A stretch of 64,000 bases of DNA, taken from positions 62,001 through 126,000 of the forward strand of contig JBBALI010000005.1 in the NCBI GenBank assembly GCA_040403095.1, written 5' to 3'. Below, piece by piece: positions 34,349 through 44,700 of this stretch; within the stretch, counting starts at the first letter, position 1; each line of letters opens with the position of its first letter. The notes beneath the pieces are model-generated. The model searched no databases and was not told where the DNA came from. It saw only the letters and a list, made by a program, of their open reading frames with translations. Made by a program: the position numbers and the translations under genes. Source of the stretch: JAQVCM01 sp040403095. GTDB lineage: Bacteria; Bacteroidota; Bacteroidia; Flavobacteriales_D; Crocinitomicaceae.

Positions 34349-35242
34349 CTACTCTTTTTTGTGCCCACGAGGATGGGCTTGTGAATAAATATTGTTTAAC
34401 TGTGCAAATGAGTTGTGCGTGTATACCTGCGTTGCAGATAAATTTGCATGACCTAATAAATCTTTTAATGTTTCTAACCCTGCTCCATTATTCAACATAT
34501 GTGTTGCAAAAGTATGTCTCAAAACATGTGGACTTTTTTTATCTAAACTCGTTACACTACCAAGGTAATAATTTATTTTTCGATAAACAAACTTTGGATA
34601 CAACTTATTTCCGTTTTGGAGAACATAAAAATAAAAAGAATCAATTCCCATTTGTTTTTTAAACTCTAAATATTTTTGAATCAATGTATTCAATTCATCA
34701 CTAATCGGGATGATACGTTCTTTATTGCGTTTTCCTAAAACCTTAATATTTCTTAAAGAAACATCTTTTTGTTTCAATTCAATCAATTCAGACAAACGAA
34801 TTCCTGTCTGATAAAACATCTCAACAATCAAATGATCCCTTACTCCTTCAAAATCTTGCGCAAACATTGCTTCTGTCTTTTCAATGGAAATCTCACTTTG
34901 CTTTGCAAATGAAGGCAATCTCTTTTCTTGTTTTGGCCCTTGGACTTTGAGCATCGGGTTATTCTCAACCAACGATTGCTTTTGCGCCCATTTATAAAAA
35001 GACCTGAGTGTGGAAAGTTTGCGATTTACAGATCTTCTGTCAATATTGGACTCGATCAATTCGACAATCCAAGAACGAACTAATTGATGATTGACTTCTT
35101 GCAATTCTGAAATCGTGCTGATATTCGTAAAATCAAGAAATTGTTTTAGGTCGTTTAAGTATGCAGTGATTGTATGGTCAGAAACCCTTTTCTCAGTGAG
35201 TAGGTAATTATTGAAATCTTCTAAAACAAAAAAAGGAGCCAT
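34349..35242 (-). CDS. xerC: XerC-like tyrosine recombinase
   Basis: A 297-residue recombinase with an N-terminal SAM-like core-binding domain (about 1-90) and a catalytic domain. Catalytic residues are all visible: Arg149 in TGIRLSE, Lys171, His239-x-x-Arg242 in HVLRHTFA, His265 in LLGHANL, and Tyr274 in TQVYTHN. Length and location between rpsU and hpf support a chromosome-dimer resolution XerC/D rather than a phage integrase. The start codon lies inside the rpsU terminator hairpin, so translation or transcription may be limited there. Confidence 0.92.
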   Translation of the reverse strand: MAPFFVLEDFNNYLLTEKRVSDHTITAYLNDLKQFLDFTNISTISELQEVNHQLVRSWIVELIESNIDRRSVNRKLSTLRSFYKWAQKQSLVENNPMLKVQGPKQEKRLPSFAKQSEISIEKTEAMFAQDFEGVRDHLIVEMFYQTGIRLSELIELKQKDVSLRNIKVLGKRNKERIIPISDELNTLIQKYLEFKKQMGIDSFYFYVLQNGNKLYPKFVYRKINYYLGSVTSLDKKSPHVLRHTFATHMLNNGAGLETLKDLLGHANLSATQVYTHNSFAQLNNIYSQAHPRGHKKE

Positions 35243-35254
35243 ATAGACTCCTTT
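35228..35254 (-). terminator. Hairpin covering the xerC start codon
   Basis: AAAGGAG and CTCCTTT pair over a 9-base loop that contains the xerC ATG (35240-35242). The 3' arm and T run are xerC codons 2-6. It reads as an intrinsic terminator of rpsU. Confidence 0.7.
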
Positions 35255-35279
35255 AACGTTATTTTAGAATAAAAGTTTC

Positions 35280-35471
35280 TTACATTTCTGCAGAAATCAT
35301 TTTTTCTTTATAAGCTGCTTTGATATTTTCTTGACGATTGATAACAGAAGGCTTGATGAACTCTTTTCTAGCTCTCAATTCTTTCATTACATTCGTTTTA
35401 TCGAATTTCTTTTTGTATTTCTTAAGCGCTCTCTCGATGTTTTCGCCTTCTTTTACAGGAATAATTAACAT
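35280..35471 (-). CDS. rpsU: 30S ribosomal protein S21
   Basis: A 63-residue basic protein of the small-subunit platform near the anti-Shine-Dalgarno end of 16S rRNA. IIPVKEGENIERALKKYKKKFDKTNVM-type N-terminus and ELRARKEFIKPS are characteristic. It is driven by an exact promoter and followed by a hairpin terminator that overlaps xerC. In Bacteroidota S21 has been linked to sequestration of the anti-SD, which fits the weak SD use seen here. Confidence 0.95.
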   Translation of the reverse strand: MLIIPVKEGENIERALKKYKKKFDKTNVMKELRARKEFIKPSVINRQENIKAAYKEKMISAEM

Positions 35472-35506
35472 ATTTTTATTTATTAAATTTCTTTCTAATT
35501 GGGTTG

Positions 35507-35536
35507 CAAAGATACTTCCAAATTTTGAAAAAACAA
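35507..35536 (-). promoter_or_regulatory. Consensus promoter of rpsU
   Basis: TATCTTTG at 35507-35514 and TTG at 35534-35536 with a 19-base spacer. The leader to the ATG at 35471 is about 31 bases. Confidence 0.8.
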
Positions 35537-35538
35537 GT

Positions 35539-36678
35539 TTATTTTAAAATTTCTCTAGAAATTACTAATTTTTGAATTTCAGACGTTCCTTCACCAATTG
35601 TACAAAGCTTGGCATCACGGTAAAACTTCTCAACAGGGAAATCTTTTGTATAACCATATCCTCCAAAAATTTGAACAGCTTCGTTGGCCACTTTCACTGC
35701 AACTTCAGAAGCGTAATACTTCGCAATTGCTGATTCTTTTGTCAAATTTTTCTTGTTGTTTTTCAAATAGGAAGCTTGATACAACAATAATTCTGCTGCT
35801 TCAATTTGCGTCGCCATATCAGCCAATTTGAAAGCGATTGCTTGAAATTGTGAAATTGGTTTTCCAAATTGTTCTCTTTCTTTTGAATATTTTACTGCTG
35901 CTTCATAGGCGCCTTTTGCAATACCTAAAGCCAATGCTCCAATCGAGATTCTTCCTCCGTCTAAGATTTGCATCGCTTGTTGGAAACCTTTTCCAACTTC
36001 ACCAATTAGGTTTTCGGCTGGAATTCTGCAATTGTCAAAAATCAATTCACAAGTTTCGGAAGCGCGCATTCCCATTTTATTTTCTTTTTTTCCAGCAGAA
36101 AATCCAGGTGTACCTTTTTCTATGATAAAGGCTGACATTCCTTTTGAATCTCCTTTTTCGCCAGTACGAGCAATTACAACTGCAACATCTCCTGATTTAC
36201 CATGCGTAATGAAGTTTTTTGAACCATTCAAAACCCATTCGTTTCCTTCAAGCACTGCTGTAGTATTCATTCCACCTGCATCAGAACCAGTTCCTGTTTC
36301 AGTCAAACCCCAAGCACCAATCCATTCTGCACTTGCAAGCAGAGGCAAATATTTTTTCTTTTGGGCTTCTGAACCGTGATAGTAAATGTGTCCTGTACAA
36401 AGTGAATTGTGCGCAGCTACTGACAAACCAATTGACCCACAAACTTTTGCGATTTCAGAAACAACTGTAATGTATTCATCATAACCAAATCCAGAACCAC
36501 CATATTCTTCAGGAATAAAAACACCCATCAAACCTAATTCACCTAGTTTTTTGAAAACATGTACAGGGAATTCTTGCGTTTCGTCCCATTCCATAAAGTT
36601 AGGACGGATTTCTTTTTCTGCAAAATCACGCACCATTTGCGCGATCATTTTTTGGTTTTCGCTTAATTCAAAATTCAT
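35539..36678 (-). CDS. Acyl-CoA dehydrogenase
   Basis: A 379-residue FAD enzyme that oxidises acyl-CoA to enoyl-CoA in beta-oxidation or branched-chain amino-acid breakdown. WGLTETGTGSDAGGM is the FAD/substrate motif, GRISIGALALGIAKGAYEAA and REQFGKPISQFQAIAFKLADM are family blocks, and the catalytic-loop region ends in GEGTSEIQKLVI. Short-chain (butyryl-type) specificity is likely but not proven. No electron-transfer flavoprotein gene is nearby. Confidence 0.95.
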   Translation of the reverse strand: MNFELSENQKMIAQMVRDFAEKEIRPNFMEWDETQEFPVHVFKKLGELGLMGVFIPEEYGGSGFGYDEYITVVSEIAKVCGSIGLSVAAHNSLCTGHIYYHGSEAQKKKYLPLLASAEWIGAWGLTETGTGSDAGGMNTTAVLEGNEWVLNGSKNFITHGKSGDVAVVIARTGEKGDSKGMSAFIIEKGTPGFSAGKKENKMGMRASETCELIFDNCRIPAENLIGEVGKGFQQAMQILDGGRISIGALALGIAKGAYEAAVKYSKEREQFGKPISQFQAIAFKLADMATQIEAAELLLYQASYLKNNKKNLTKESAIAKYYASEVAVKVANEAVQIFGGYGYTKDFPVEKFYRDAKLCTIGEGTSEIQKLVISREILK

Positions 36679-36721
36679 TTTAATGTGTATTGGGGTAAAC
36701 TTTTGTTTTATATCAATTTGC

Positions 36722-37249
36722 TTAATAGCGCACTAAATTAACAATATTCTCAGTATATTGTTTCAATTTTGTTTCTCCTTCTAAAAAATCTAACGAAACT
36801 AGAAAGTTAAAGCCGAAAATTTCACCTCCACACATTTTAACCAGCTCAGCCGCTGCAGCTGCGGATCCTCCTGTGGCTAATAAATCGTCATGGATTAAAA
36901 CTTTCTCTCCTTTTTCGATAGAATCTGTATGCATTTCAATGGTTGCACTCCCATATTCAAGGTCGTACGAATAACCAATTTTATCGTAGGGCAATTTTCC
37001 AGATTTTCTAATCAAGACAAATGGAACGCCTAATCTAATTGCTAATGGATATCCAAATAAAAAGCCTCTGCTTTCAATTCCTGCAATTTTATCGATTTTT
37101 AGGTCTTTATATAACTCAACCAAATGATCTAAAATCTCAGCTGACAAAACTGGATTCATCATGATGGGTGTGATGTCTTTGAAAATAATTCCTTCCTTTG
37201 GAAAATTAGGAACATCACGAATTACCGATTTTATTTGATTTTCAATCAT
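36722..37249 (-). CDS. apt: Adenine phosphoribosyltransferase
   Basis: A 175-residue purine-salvage enzyme making AMP from adenine and PRPP. The PRPP loop VLIHDDLLATGGSAAAA lies at 117-133, the FPKEGIIFKDITP hood region at 16-28, and ESRGFLFGYPLA at 59-70 is the conserved dimer and base site. Length is typical. The 168-base spacer upstream (37250-37417) shows no clear promoter or fold. Confidence 0.96.
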   Translation of the reverse strand: MIENQIKSVIRDVPNFPKEGIIFKDITPIMMNPVLSAEILDHLVELYKDLKIDKIAGIESRGFLFGYPLAIRLGVPFVLIRKSGKLPYDKIGYSYDLEYGSATIEMHTDSIEKGEKVLIHDDLLATGGSAAAAAELVKMCGGEIFGFNFLVSLDFLEGETKLKQYTENIVNLVRY

Positions 37250-37417
37250 TGAATTTGGAATATATTTTACAATTAAAAACTATCTTGATTTGACTAAGAA
37301 CTTTCATCCAAAAACATATCAAACATTGTTTATTTTAGGGTACAATTTTACGAAGAATTTATTGAAGAACAATCCTCAATAATTAGATTTGATTGAAATC
37401 ATTTGAAATGTAATTCG

Positions 37418-38284
37418 TCATTCCACTATTACATAAGGTTTCAATTTTTCAAAAACCTCGTCCGTAATTAAAACAGACTTTTTAAGATCTTCAATTTTTT
37501 TGAAAGTTCCAATCTGTGCACGTATTTTTACAATTGAATTAGCAATGTTCCATTTGATGTATGGATGTGCTTTCAATAGCTCAACTGGCGCCGTATTGAT
37601 ATTGATTTTTTGAATCAAATTGGGATTTACAGAAATATTTGGCGCAATAATATCTAACTTTTCTTGATCAAACTTCCAAACTTCAAGTAATTGTTCTTTA
37701 TTGATGAATCCACCCAATTCAGTTCGCTTTTTAATAATTTGTTTAGCGAAAAATGGTCCGATTCCTTTCACGGTAAGTAATTCTTCTTCTGTTGCAGAAT
37801 TTACTTCAATCTTCGCAATTTTTTTAACTTCAAATTCTGATTTTTCGAATTTATTGTATGTTGGTTTAGTTGGAAAAATCAATGAGTCTTTAATTACAGT
37901 GTAAAATTGGTCTGAGATTACAAAAACACGCTTCAAATCTTCCTCTGAGTAAAATCCTCTTTTGCCAAACTTTAAAATTATTGCAGCTTGCTTAGGACTC
38001 ATTCCAAGTTTTATCCATTCGGCTTCACTGTATTTATTTGGATCGAATTTGGATGGTGGAATTTTGAATTTGGAAGATTTTTTAAAATATTGTTTCTTTT
38101 CTCTTTTTTTAAATTCAATGTTTTTATAGTTTTCCTTTTGAAAAGGAGTTTGCGAGAAAGTGAATTTTTGAGGAGGATTGATCAAAAAATAAAATCTAGG
38201 AATCAAAACAACAACAATCATGGTGATTGTGAAGATAACTATCGCTCTACGAGATCTTTTTGAAAAATGAATTGGATTTTGCAT
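37418..38284 (-). CDS. Membrane-anchored helix-hairpin-helix protein (ComEA-like)
   Basis: A 288-residue protein with one N-terminal transmembrane helix (about 16-37) and a basic linker, then a series of helix-hairpin-helix units. LGMSPKQAAIILKFG, ELLTVKGIGPFFAKQIIKKR and ININTAPVELLKAHPYIKWNIANSI are visible. HhH units bind DNA backbone non-specifically, as in ComEA, which captures DNA in the periplasm during uptake. Topology (N-terminal anchor, DNA-binding part outside) suits that role, but competence is not shown. It lies alone between apt and the permeases. Confidence 0.85.
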   Translation of the reverse strand: MQNPIHFSKRSRRAIVIFTITMIVVVLIPRFYFLINPPQKFTFSQTPFQKENYKNIEFKKREKKQYFKKSSKFKIPPSKFDPNKYSEAEWIKLGMSPKQAAIILKFGKRGFYSEEDLKRVFVISDQFYTVIKDSLIFPTKPTYNKFEKSEFEVKKIAKIEVNSATEEELLTVKGIGPFFAKQIIKKRTELGGFINKEQLLEVWKFDQEKLDIIAPNISVNPNLIQKININTAPVELLKAHPYIKWNIANSIVKIRAQIGTFKKIEDLKKSVLITDEVFEKLKPYVIVE

Positions 38285-38335
38285 CTAGCTGTTTCTAGAA
38301 ACTAAAAATACACAATTTAGAAATATCAACAAGAA

Positions 38336-39793
38336 TTATTTGGATTTATTTTGTGTCAAATAGTAAACTGGAATTCCAAGTAAGACAATTCCCAAGCCAA
38401 GTCCTGTGTTTAAAGGCTGATAAATCAACAAATCAATACAAATTGAAAGAGTCACTAAAAGATAAAGCGCAGGAATGATTGGATAACCGAATGCTTTGTA
38501 TGGCCTTTCAGTATCTGGCTCTTTTTTGCGCAAGATAAAGATTCCAGCGATTGTCAGAATATAAAAAATCAAAGACGCAAAAGTTGAATACATCAATAAA
38601 TCTCCATATTTACCTGAAATACAAAGTACGCAAGCCCAAACACATTGCAACCAAAGCGCAGTTGCTGGCACTTGATTTTTGTTTAAAACACCTGCTTTTC
38701 TGAAAAACAATTTGTCGTTTGACATGGCATAAAACAGTCTTGAACCAGATAATATCAATCCGTTATTGCAACCAAAGGTTGAAATCATAATAAGTCCTGC
38801 CATTAAATAAACGGCGATTTCACCAAAAATCATAGAAGAAGCCGCTGTTCCTACTCGATCTTCAGTTGCAAACATAATTCCCTTGCCAACGATGGTGGTT
38901 GCTTCATTACTTCCATGCATTGGTAGCAAAGCCAAATAGGCTAAATTCGCCAAAATGTAGATGATTGTCACAATTAAAGTTCCCAAGAACAAACTTCTGG
39001 GAATATTCTTCTTGGGGTCTTTGATTTCAGCAGCGATAAAAGTTACGTTGTTCCATGCATCTGAGGAGAAAAGTGAATTGATAATGGTTGCACCCATTGC
39101 GCCTAATAATGCAAAACCTGCAATTGGTATAACGGCAGTTACTTTTCCATCTTTCATGATAGTTTGACTTGCCGTCCACATGTCGTGAAAATTATTTGCC
39201 AAAGTATCTGTTTTCAATCCAACGGCCAAGCCTAAAACAATCAGCGCGAAAAGTGCTATGAGTTTCGCAGAGGTAAAAATCAATTGAACTCTTTTTCCAT
39301 TTTGAATGCCTCTCGTATTGATAAAAGTCAAAAAAACGATTGAAAAAATGGCTAGTAATTGCGCATACGTCAAAGCGAAAGTTTTTGAAAACTGATAAAT
39401 TACTGTGTTTAATTCAGGAAAAAAAACAGCTGTAAACTTAGCGAAGGCAACTGCCACAGCGGCAATTACGCCTGTTTGAATGACTGTAAAAACTGTCCAA
39501 CCATATAAAAAAGAGACCATTCGGCCATAAGCACGTTGAATGTAAACATATTGTCCACCAGCATTTGGCATCATTCCAGCTAATTCGCCGTAACTCAAGG
39601 CAGCAAAAACAGTAATTAAACCCGTTAGCACCCACAAAACCAGCATCCAACCTACAGAACCAATATCTCGCGCCATGATGGTTGTCACGATAAATATTCC
39701 TGAACCAATCATCGAACCAGCGACAATACTAGTGGCATCGAAAAGTCCGAGCGTACGTTTTAATTCTTGATTTTGTGACATAAAATTGGGCAT
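38336..39793 (-). CDS. APC-superfamily amino acid permease
   Basis: A 485-residue transporter with twelve transmembrane helices. The first helix has GSMIGSGIFIV, the unwound glycine-rich segment that binds the substrate amino group in APC transporters, and IAAEIKDPKKNIPRSLFLG is the typical loop. ATG at 39793 is taken; ATG at 39781 is equally possible. A terminator lies between it and the next permease, so they are transcribed separately. The LAT-like pattern suggests exchange of neutral amino acids, but substrate is not known. Confidence 0.9.
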   Translation of the reverse strand: MPNFMSQNQELKRTLGLFDATSIVAGSMIGSGIFIVTTIMARDIGSVGWMLVLWVLTGLITVFAALSYGELAGMMPNAGGQYVYIQRAYGRMVSFLYGWTVFTVIQTGVIAAVAVAFAKFTAVFFPELNTVIYQFSKTFALTYAQLLAIFSIVFLTFINTRGIQNGKRVQLIFTSAKLIALFALIVLGLAVGLKTDTLANNFHDMWTASQTIMKDGKVTAVIPIAGFALLGAMGATIINSLFSSDAWNNVTFIAAEIKDPKKNIPRSLFLGTLIVTIIYILANLAYLALLPMHGSNEATTIVGKGIMFATEDRVGTAASSMIFGEIAVYLMAGLIMISTFGCNNGLILSGSRLFYAMSNDKLFFRKAGVLNKNQVPATALWLQCVWACVLCISGKYGDLLMYSTFASLIFYILTIAGIFILRKKEPDTERPYKAFGYPIIPALYLLVTLSICIDLLIYQPLNTGLGLGIVLLGIPVYYLTQNKSK

Positions 39794-39796
39794 AAA

Positions 39797-39833
39797 AACA
39801 AAAAGTCAATCAAAAAAATTGACTGACTTTTTG
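39797..39833 (-). terminator. Terminator between the two permease genes
   Basis: AAAAAGTCA pairs with TGACTTTTT, enclosing an inner ATTGAC/GTCAAT-like region. On the minus strand a short T run follows. It starts 19 bases after the stop of the 39852 gene. Confidence 0.65.
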
Positions 39834-39851
39834 TACTAGTAATTTTAAAAT

Positions 39852-41471
39852 TTAATCTTCTTTCGTTTCGTTTGAATCATTTGCAGAATCATCACTTTGT
39901 TTATTCAACAAACTATGTCTTCTACTGTAACCAAAATAAATGAATAAACCAGCAACCATCCATATTCCAGCAACTGTTAAAGTTGTTAAATCAAGTGCTA
40001 AAATCATCATTAGGCAAACCAAAATTCCCAAGATAGGAACTAAAGGAACCAATGGTGTTCTAAATGGACGATGAAGATTTGGGAAATTTTTTCTCATTAC
40101 CAAAATACCAGCACAAACAATGATAAAGGCAAATAAGGTTCCAAATGACGTTAAATCTCCAGCAACACTTCCAGGCACAAATGCAGCAAATGAACCTACC
40201 ATCAACAACAACATCAAATTTGATTTGTAAGGCGTTTTGAATTTTGGATGAAGATCTGAAAATAATTTTGGGATCAAACCATCTTTTGACATTGAATAAA
40301 AAACACGTGTTTGTCCCATCAACATCACTAAAATAACAGAAGAAAAACCAGCAAGAATGGCGACAGTAATACTTGTTCCCAGCCAACCATAACCTTTCAT
40401 GTAGGTGTTGACTGCGTATGAAACAGAGGCCTCTTTACCAGCAGCACCATATTCTGACCAATGAGCAACACCAGTTAAAACGTGCGCAAAAAGAATGTAA
40501 AGAATGGTACAAACAACTAACGAACCAAGAATACCTATTGGCATATCTCTTTTAGGATTTTTAGCTTCTTGTGCAGCTGTTGAAACCGCATCAAAACCAA
40601 TGAATGCAAAGAAAACGATAGCAGCTCCACCAAGAACTCCACCCCATCCCCATTTAAAGATTCCTTCATGTCCAATTGTGCTTTCAGGAATTAAATAAGG
40701 TGTATGATTTTCTGGTTTGATATAACTCCAACCAATCACAATAAAAATTAATACAATGGCAACTTTAATAAAAACCATAATTCCATTAAAGAAAGCAGAT
40801 TCTTGTGTTCCTTTGATAAGCAATAAAGAAACGGCAACTAGTATTAAAAGTGCAGGCGAATTGACTAAACCATTGGTCGTATGAACCATGTTTTTTAGCG
40901 CTGGAGTAACTTTAGAAAGTTCCGCATCCGTTAAAATCAATACACCTTGTTTGGCGTGAGATGCCAATTTCGCAGAAAATTGCATGATATTATCATTTCC
41001 TATTACCTTATTTACATGTTCAAAAGGAGAGTGACACCATTCATAGGGTATAGCACCGCCGAGTAGGTTATTTAAATATTCACTCCACGCGATAGAAACT
41101 GTTGCGGCACCTAAAGCATATTCCATCACCAAAGCCCAACCGATTATCCAAGCAACAATTTCACCAAGAGTAGCATAAGAATACGTATACGCACTACCTG
41201 CAATTGGAATCGTTGATGCAAATTCAGCATAACAAAGACCTGCAAAAGCGCAACCAATTGCTGCAACAGCAAAAGATAATGTTACACCAGACCCAGCAGC
41301 TTCAGCAGAAGCTTTTGCTGTATTTACGAATAAACCAGCACCAATAATAGCACCAATTCCTAGAGCAATTAGAGACCAAGCGCCTAATGTTTTCTTTAAA
41401 CCACCTTCATTGGCAGCAGCTTCTTTGAGCAGTAAATCAATTGATTTTTTTTTGAATAGTTTTCCTAACAT
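39852..41471 (-). CDS. APC-superfamily amino acid permease (CAT-like)
   Basis: A 539-residue transporter with about thirteen hydrophobic helices. GIGAIIGAGLFVNTA is the helix-1 binding segment, and the loop AIVFFAFIGFDAVSTAAQEAKNPKRDMPIGILG matches the cationic-amino-acid-transporter/YfnA group. The long loop at about residues 135-205 contains extra sequence including ILTDAELSKVTPAL. The C-terminus is acidic. It differs strongly from the neighbouring permease, so the pair is not a recent duplication. Confidence 0.92.
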   Translation of the reverse strand: MLGKLFKKKSIDLLLKEAAANEGGLKKTLGAWSLIALGIGAIIGAGLFVNTAKASAEAAGSGVTLSFAVAAIGCAFAGLCYAEFASTIPIAGSAYTYSYATLGEIVAWIIGWALVMEYALGAATVSIAWSEYLNNLLGGAIPYEWCHSPFEHVNKVIGNDNIMQFSAKLASHAKQGVLILTDAELSKVTPALKNMVHTTNGLVNSPALLILVAVSLLLIKGTQESAFFNGIMVFIKVAIVLIFIVIGWSYIKPENHTPYLIPESTIGHEGIFKWGWGGVLGGAAIVFFAFIGFDAVSTAAQEAKNPKRDMPIGILGSLVVCTILYILFAHVLTGVAHWSEYGAAGKEASVSYAVNTYMKGYGWLGTSITVAILAGFSSVILVMLMGQTRVFYSMSKDGLIPKLFSDLHPKFKTPYKSNLMLLLMVGSFAAFVPGSVAGDLTSFGTLFAFIIVCAGILVMRKNFPNLHRPFRTPLVPLVPILGILVCLMMILALDLTTLTVAGIWMVAGLFIYFGYSRRHSLLNKQSDDSANDSNETKED

Positions 41472-41794
41472 AGTTTTGAAAATGAATTTCTAATAAAAAA
41501 AAGTAATTTTTGACGGTTTTTATTTAGTCGGTAAAGATAAAATTTTTCATAGATAAATGACAATTAATGTTAAAAGCTTTGAAATAATATAAAAAAATGG
41601 TGATCAGAAATCCAAACAAGAATTTACCATTGTTCAAGAATTTTTGAAATTAATTAATGTGAGTTTTTTGTGATTATTTAAACTAAAATTGCTTTTCAAC
41701 TATTTTAGTAGTATTTTTGATTAAGTGATTTTTCTAAAATTGACTTTGCCAGTTGCCTTTTATTTTTGAATTATTTAGAAATAAAGTCATATTT
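41472..41794. other. A/T-rich divergent intergenic region
   Basis: 323 bases between the divergent permease and sensor-phosphatase genes. On the minus strand a near-consensus TTG (41561-41563)-N21-TATCTTTA (41532-41539) could serve the permease. On the plus strand TGACTTTG (41741-41748), one base off consensus, with TTG about 21 bases up could serve the sensor gene. No stable hairpin, RNA or coding potential was recognised. Confidence 0.5.
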
Positions 41795-44700
41795 ATGAAT
41801 AAGAGAAAAAATTTCACTATAAATAGTTCAATTAAAATAGCACATTTAGTATTGTTTTTCTGTGTTTTACTTTTTGGTGTAAGCTTATACTGCATTACTG
41901 AACTAAACAAAATCAATAGTCAAAATGAAAAAAATTACGAAAATCGAATTATTCCAGTAGCAAATTTGACTACTATGCGACATTCACTTAGTCATGGTAT
42001 TTTAAAAAATACTTTTGAAGTGAATATTTCGGAGAGTGGTTCTAAAAAAGCATTAATTAACATTGAGGACAAAGAGAAGTTAATTCTCAAATGTTGGAGA
42101 GTTTTTAAATCAAAAGAAAGTAATTCGTTTGAAAAAAAATTAATCTTAAAAACTGACAGAGCAATAGACCTTTCGATTCAATCAATCAGACTGGTAAAAA
42201 ATGAAATTAAAATCAAACAAAAAATCAACCTGCAAAAAATTAATGAAACGCAACTACTACCTAATATAGATAATGCTCTGCTTAAGCTGAGTGCTTTAAT
42301 AAAATATGAAGAAAGATGTATAAAAAACATTGACAGATTAAATAAACAAACTTCAGATAAAATCAAAAAAAATCTTACCATCGCAATTTCAATTTCTTTT
42401 ATACTAATTCTTGCATTAGTACTTTTTGTCTTTTCTAAAACAAAAAGTATTCTAGTTGCACTTGATTCAAGTAAAAAAGAAATTGCAAAGAAAGATCTTA
42501 GACTGCAACTTTTCATTGAAAAATCAGAAGATATTATTCTTATTCTTGATGCAAATGCAAATATTATTGATGCAAATCCAGCAGCTTATAAATTGTTAGA
42601 ATATTCAGATAAAGAATTAATCGGTTTGCATATTTCAAGACTAGTAGATACAGAAGAGGAAATAAGACAGCAAGAATATTTCTTAAATGAAATTAGAAAA
42701 ACCAAAATTGGGATAACTGAAAGAAACATTGTAACAAAAAATGGTAATCAAGTTTTTGTTGAGATTCGAAATTATCTTCAAGAAGATCTAGGTTTTATTG
42801 CTATCATTAGAAATATAACGGAACAAAAAAAGGCGGAAATAGCCATCAAAGATTCTGAAAAAAAATACCGATATCTATTCAGCAAAGCTCCAGCTTTTAT
42901 TATAATATGGGATATAGAATCATTGCGAATTTTGGAAGTAAACGACTCAGTTATTCAAAAATATGGATATTCAGAAGAAGAATGGTCTAAAATGGATATG
43001 CTAGATATTCGACCAGCTGAAGATCATACACTACTTAAAGATTTTGCTGAAAAAATGAAATCCAAAGATGAATTGTATGAATCTAAAAATAAATGGAGAC
43101 ACCTAACCAAAAATGGCTTGGTACTGCAGATGGAGATTTCATCTCATAAAATTATTTACAATGGCAAAAATGCCATCTTGTCCTTGGCCAGAAATATTAG
43201 TGAAGAACAAAAAACTCAATCTGCACTGAAAGAAAGTAAAGAACAACTGGCTTTATTTATCGAACACAGTCCTGCTTCACTTGCCATGCTTGATACAAAT
43301 ATGAAATACATTGCAAGAAGTCGTCGATGGATTACAGATTATGGTTTGTATGGTCAAGATATTATAGGAAAAACACATTATGAAATTTTTCCTGAAATAA
43401 CTGATAGATGGAAAGAAATCCATCAAAAATGTTTGAAAGGCGCTATCGAAAGATGCGATGAAGACTATTTCATAAGAGAAGATGGAAGGAAAGAATGGTT
43501 GAGATGGGAAATTAGACCTTGGCACAAATCATCTGGTGAGGTTGGCGGTATCATCATGTTGACTGAAGTGATTACTGAGCATATGAAAGCCAAAGAGCTT
43601 TATGAATATCAATTTGAAAATTCACCTGATATCATTTTAATAATAAACAAATTTTTTAAAATCGAATCCATCAACCGCACAATTCCTGGGGGTCGACCGG
43701 TTGAAGATTTAATTGGGCGAGATTGTATCGAAGTTTTACCAGAAGTCAGCAGAAAAGTTATATCAGAAGCACTTTCGAGATGTTTTCAAACAGGAGACGA
43801 TCAAGAAGTTGAATCGCTTTTAGGAAAGCTTTGGACAAAATCAAGGTTTGTTGCAATGATTAGTGAAGAGCAAGTGAATCACGTCATGATTTTTACAACT
43901 GACATTACTGAAAAGAAAAACGCAGATGATGAATTAAAGAAAAGTTACTACAAACTTCAGGCATTGACTGAAAATATTAGTGATGCAATCATCCTGATTA
44001 ATGAAAACAGTTTAGTCAGTTACAGTTCAGCTGCAGTTGAAAGAATAACAAATTACACACATGGGGATATTGATTATCAAAATTTTACAGATTTCGTTTA
44101 TGAAGAAGATTTGGGACTGAGTTTGGAAAAATTCGAAAAAGCTAAAAATGAACCCGGAATTTCAATTCCATTTCAGTTGAGAATCAAACACAAAAATAGC
44201 GGGATTGTTTGGGTCGAAGGATCTGTCATCAATCTCTTAACGGATGAAAATATCAAATCTTTTATTGTAAATTATAGAGATATTACATCTCGAATTTCTT
44301 CAGAAGAAGATTTAAAATCTAGTTTCAAAATAATTTCTGATTATCGGAATGCAATTGATGAATCATCTATAGTATCAATAACTGATACACTTGGAAATAT
44401 AACCCACGTAAACAAAAATTTCTGCGCTATTTCAAATTATTCAAATACCGAATTAATCAATCAAAATCACAGGATTATCTATTCTGGTTATCATTCCCCA
44501 GCATTCTTTCAGGATCTTTGGAAAACAATTTCATCTGGGAAAATCTGGAAAAATGAAATTAAAAACAAGAGAAAAGATGATACCTTATTTTGGGTAGATA
44601 CGACTATTGTCCCTTTTTTAGATGAAAATGGAAAACCAACTCAATATATTTCTATAGGATATGACATAACGGAACGAAAAATTGCTGAGCTAGAGAAACA

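Noticed and set aside
34349..35242. Phage integrase or integron-type recombinase
   Set aside because: The tyrosine recombinase is flanked by rpsU and hpf, has no attachment-site duplication or phage genes nearby, and fits XerC/D in length.
38336..41471. Recent tandem duplication of amino acid permeases
   Set aside because: The two proteins differ in length, loop structure and family signature (LAT-like and CAT-like), so they are old, distinct families placed side by side.
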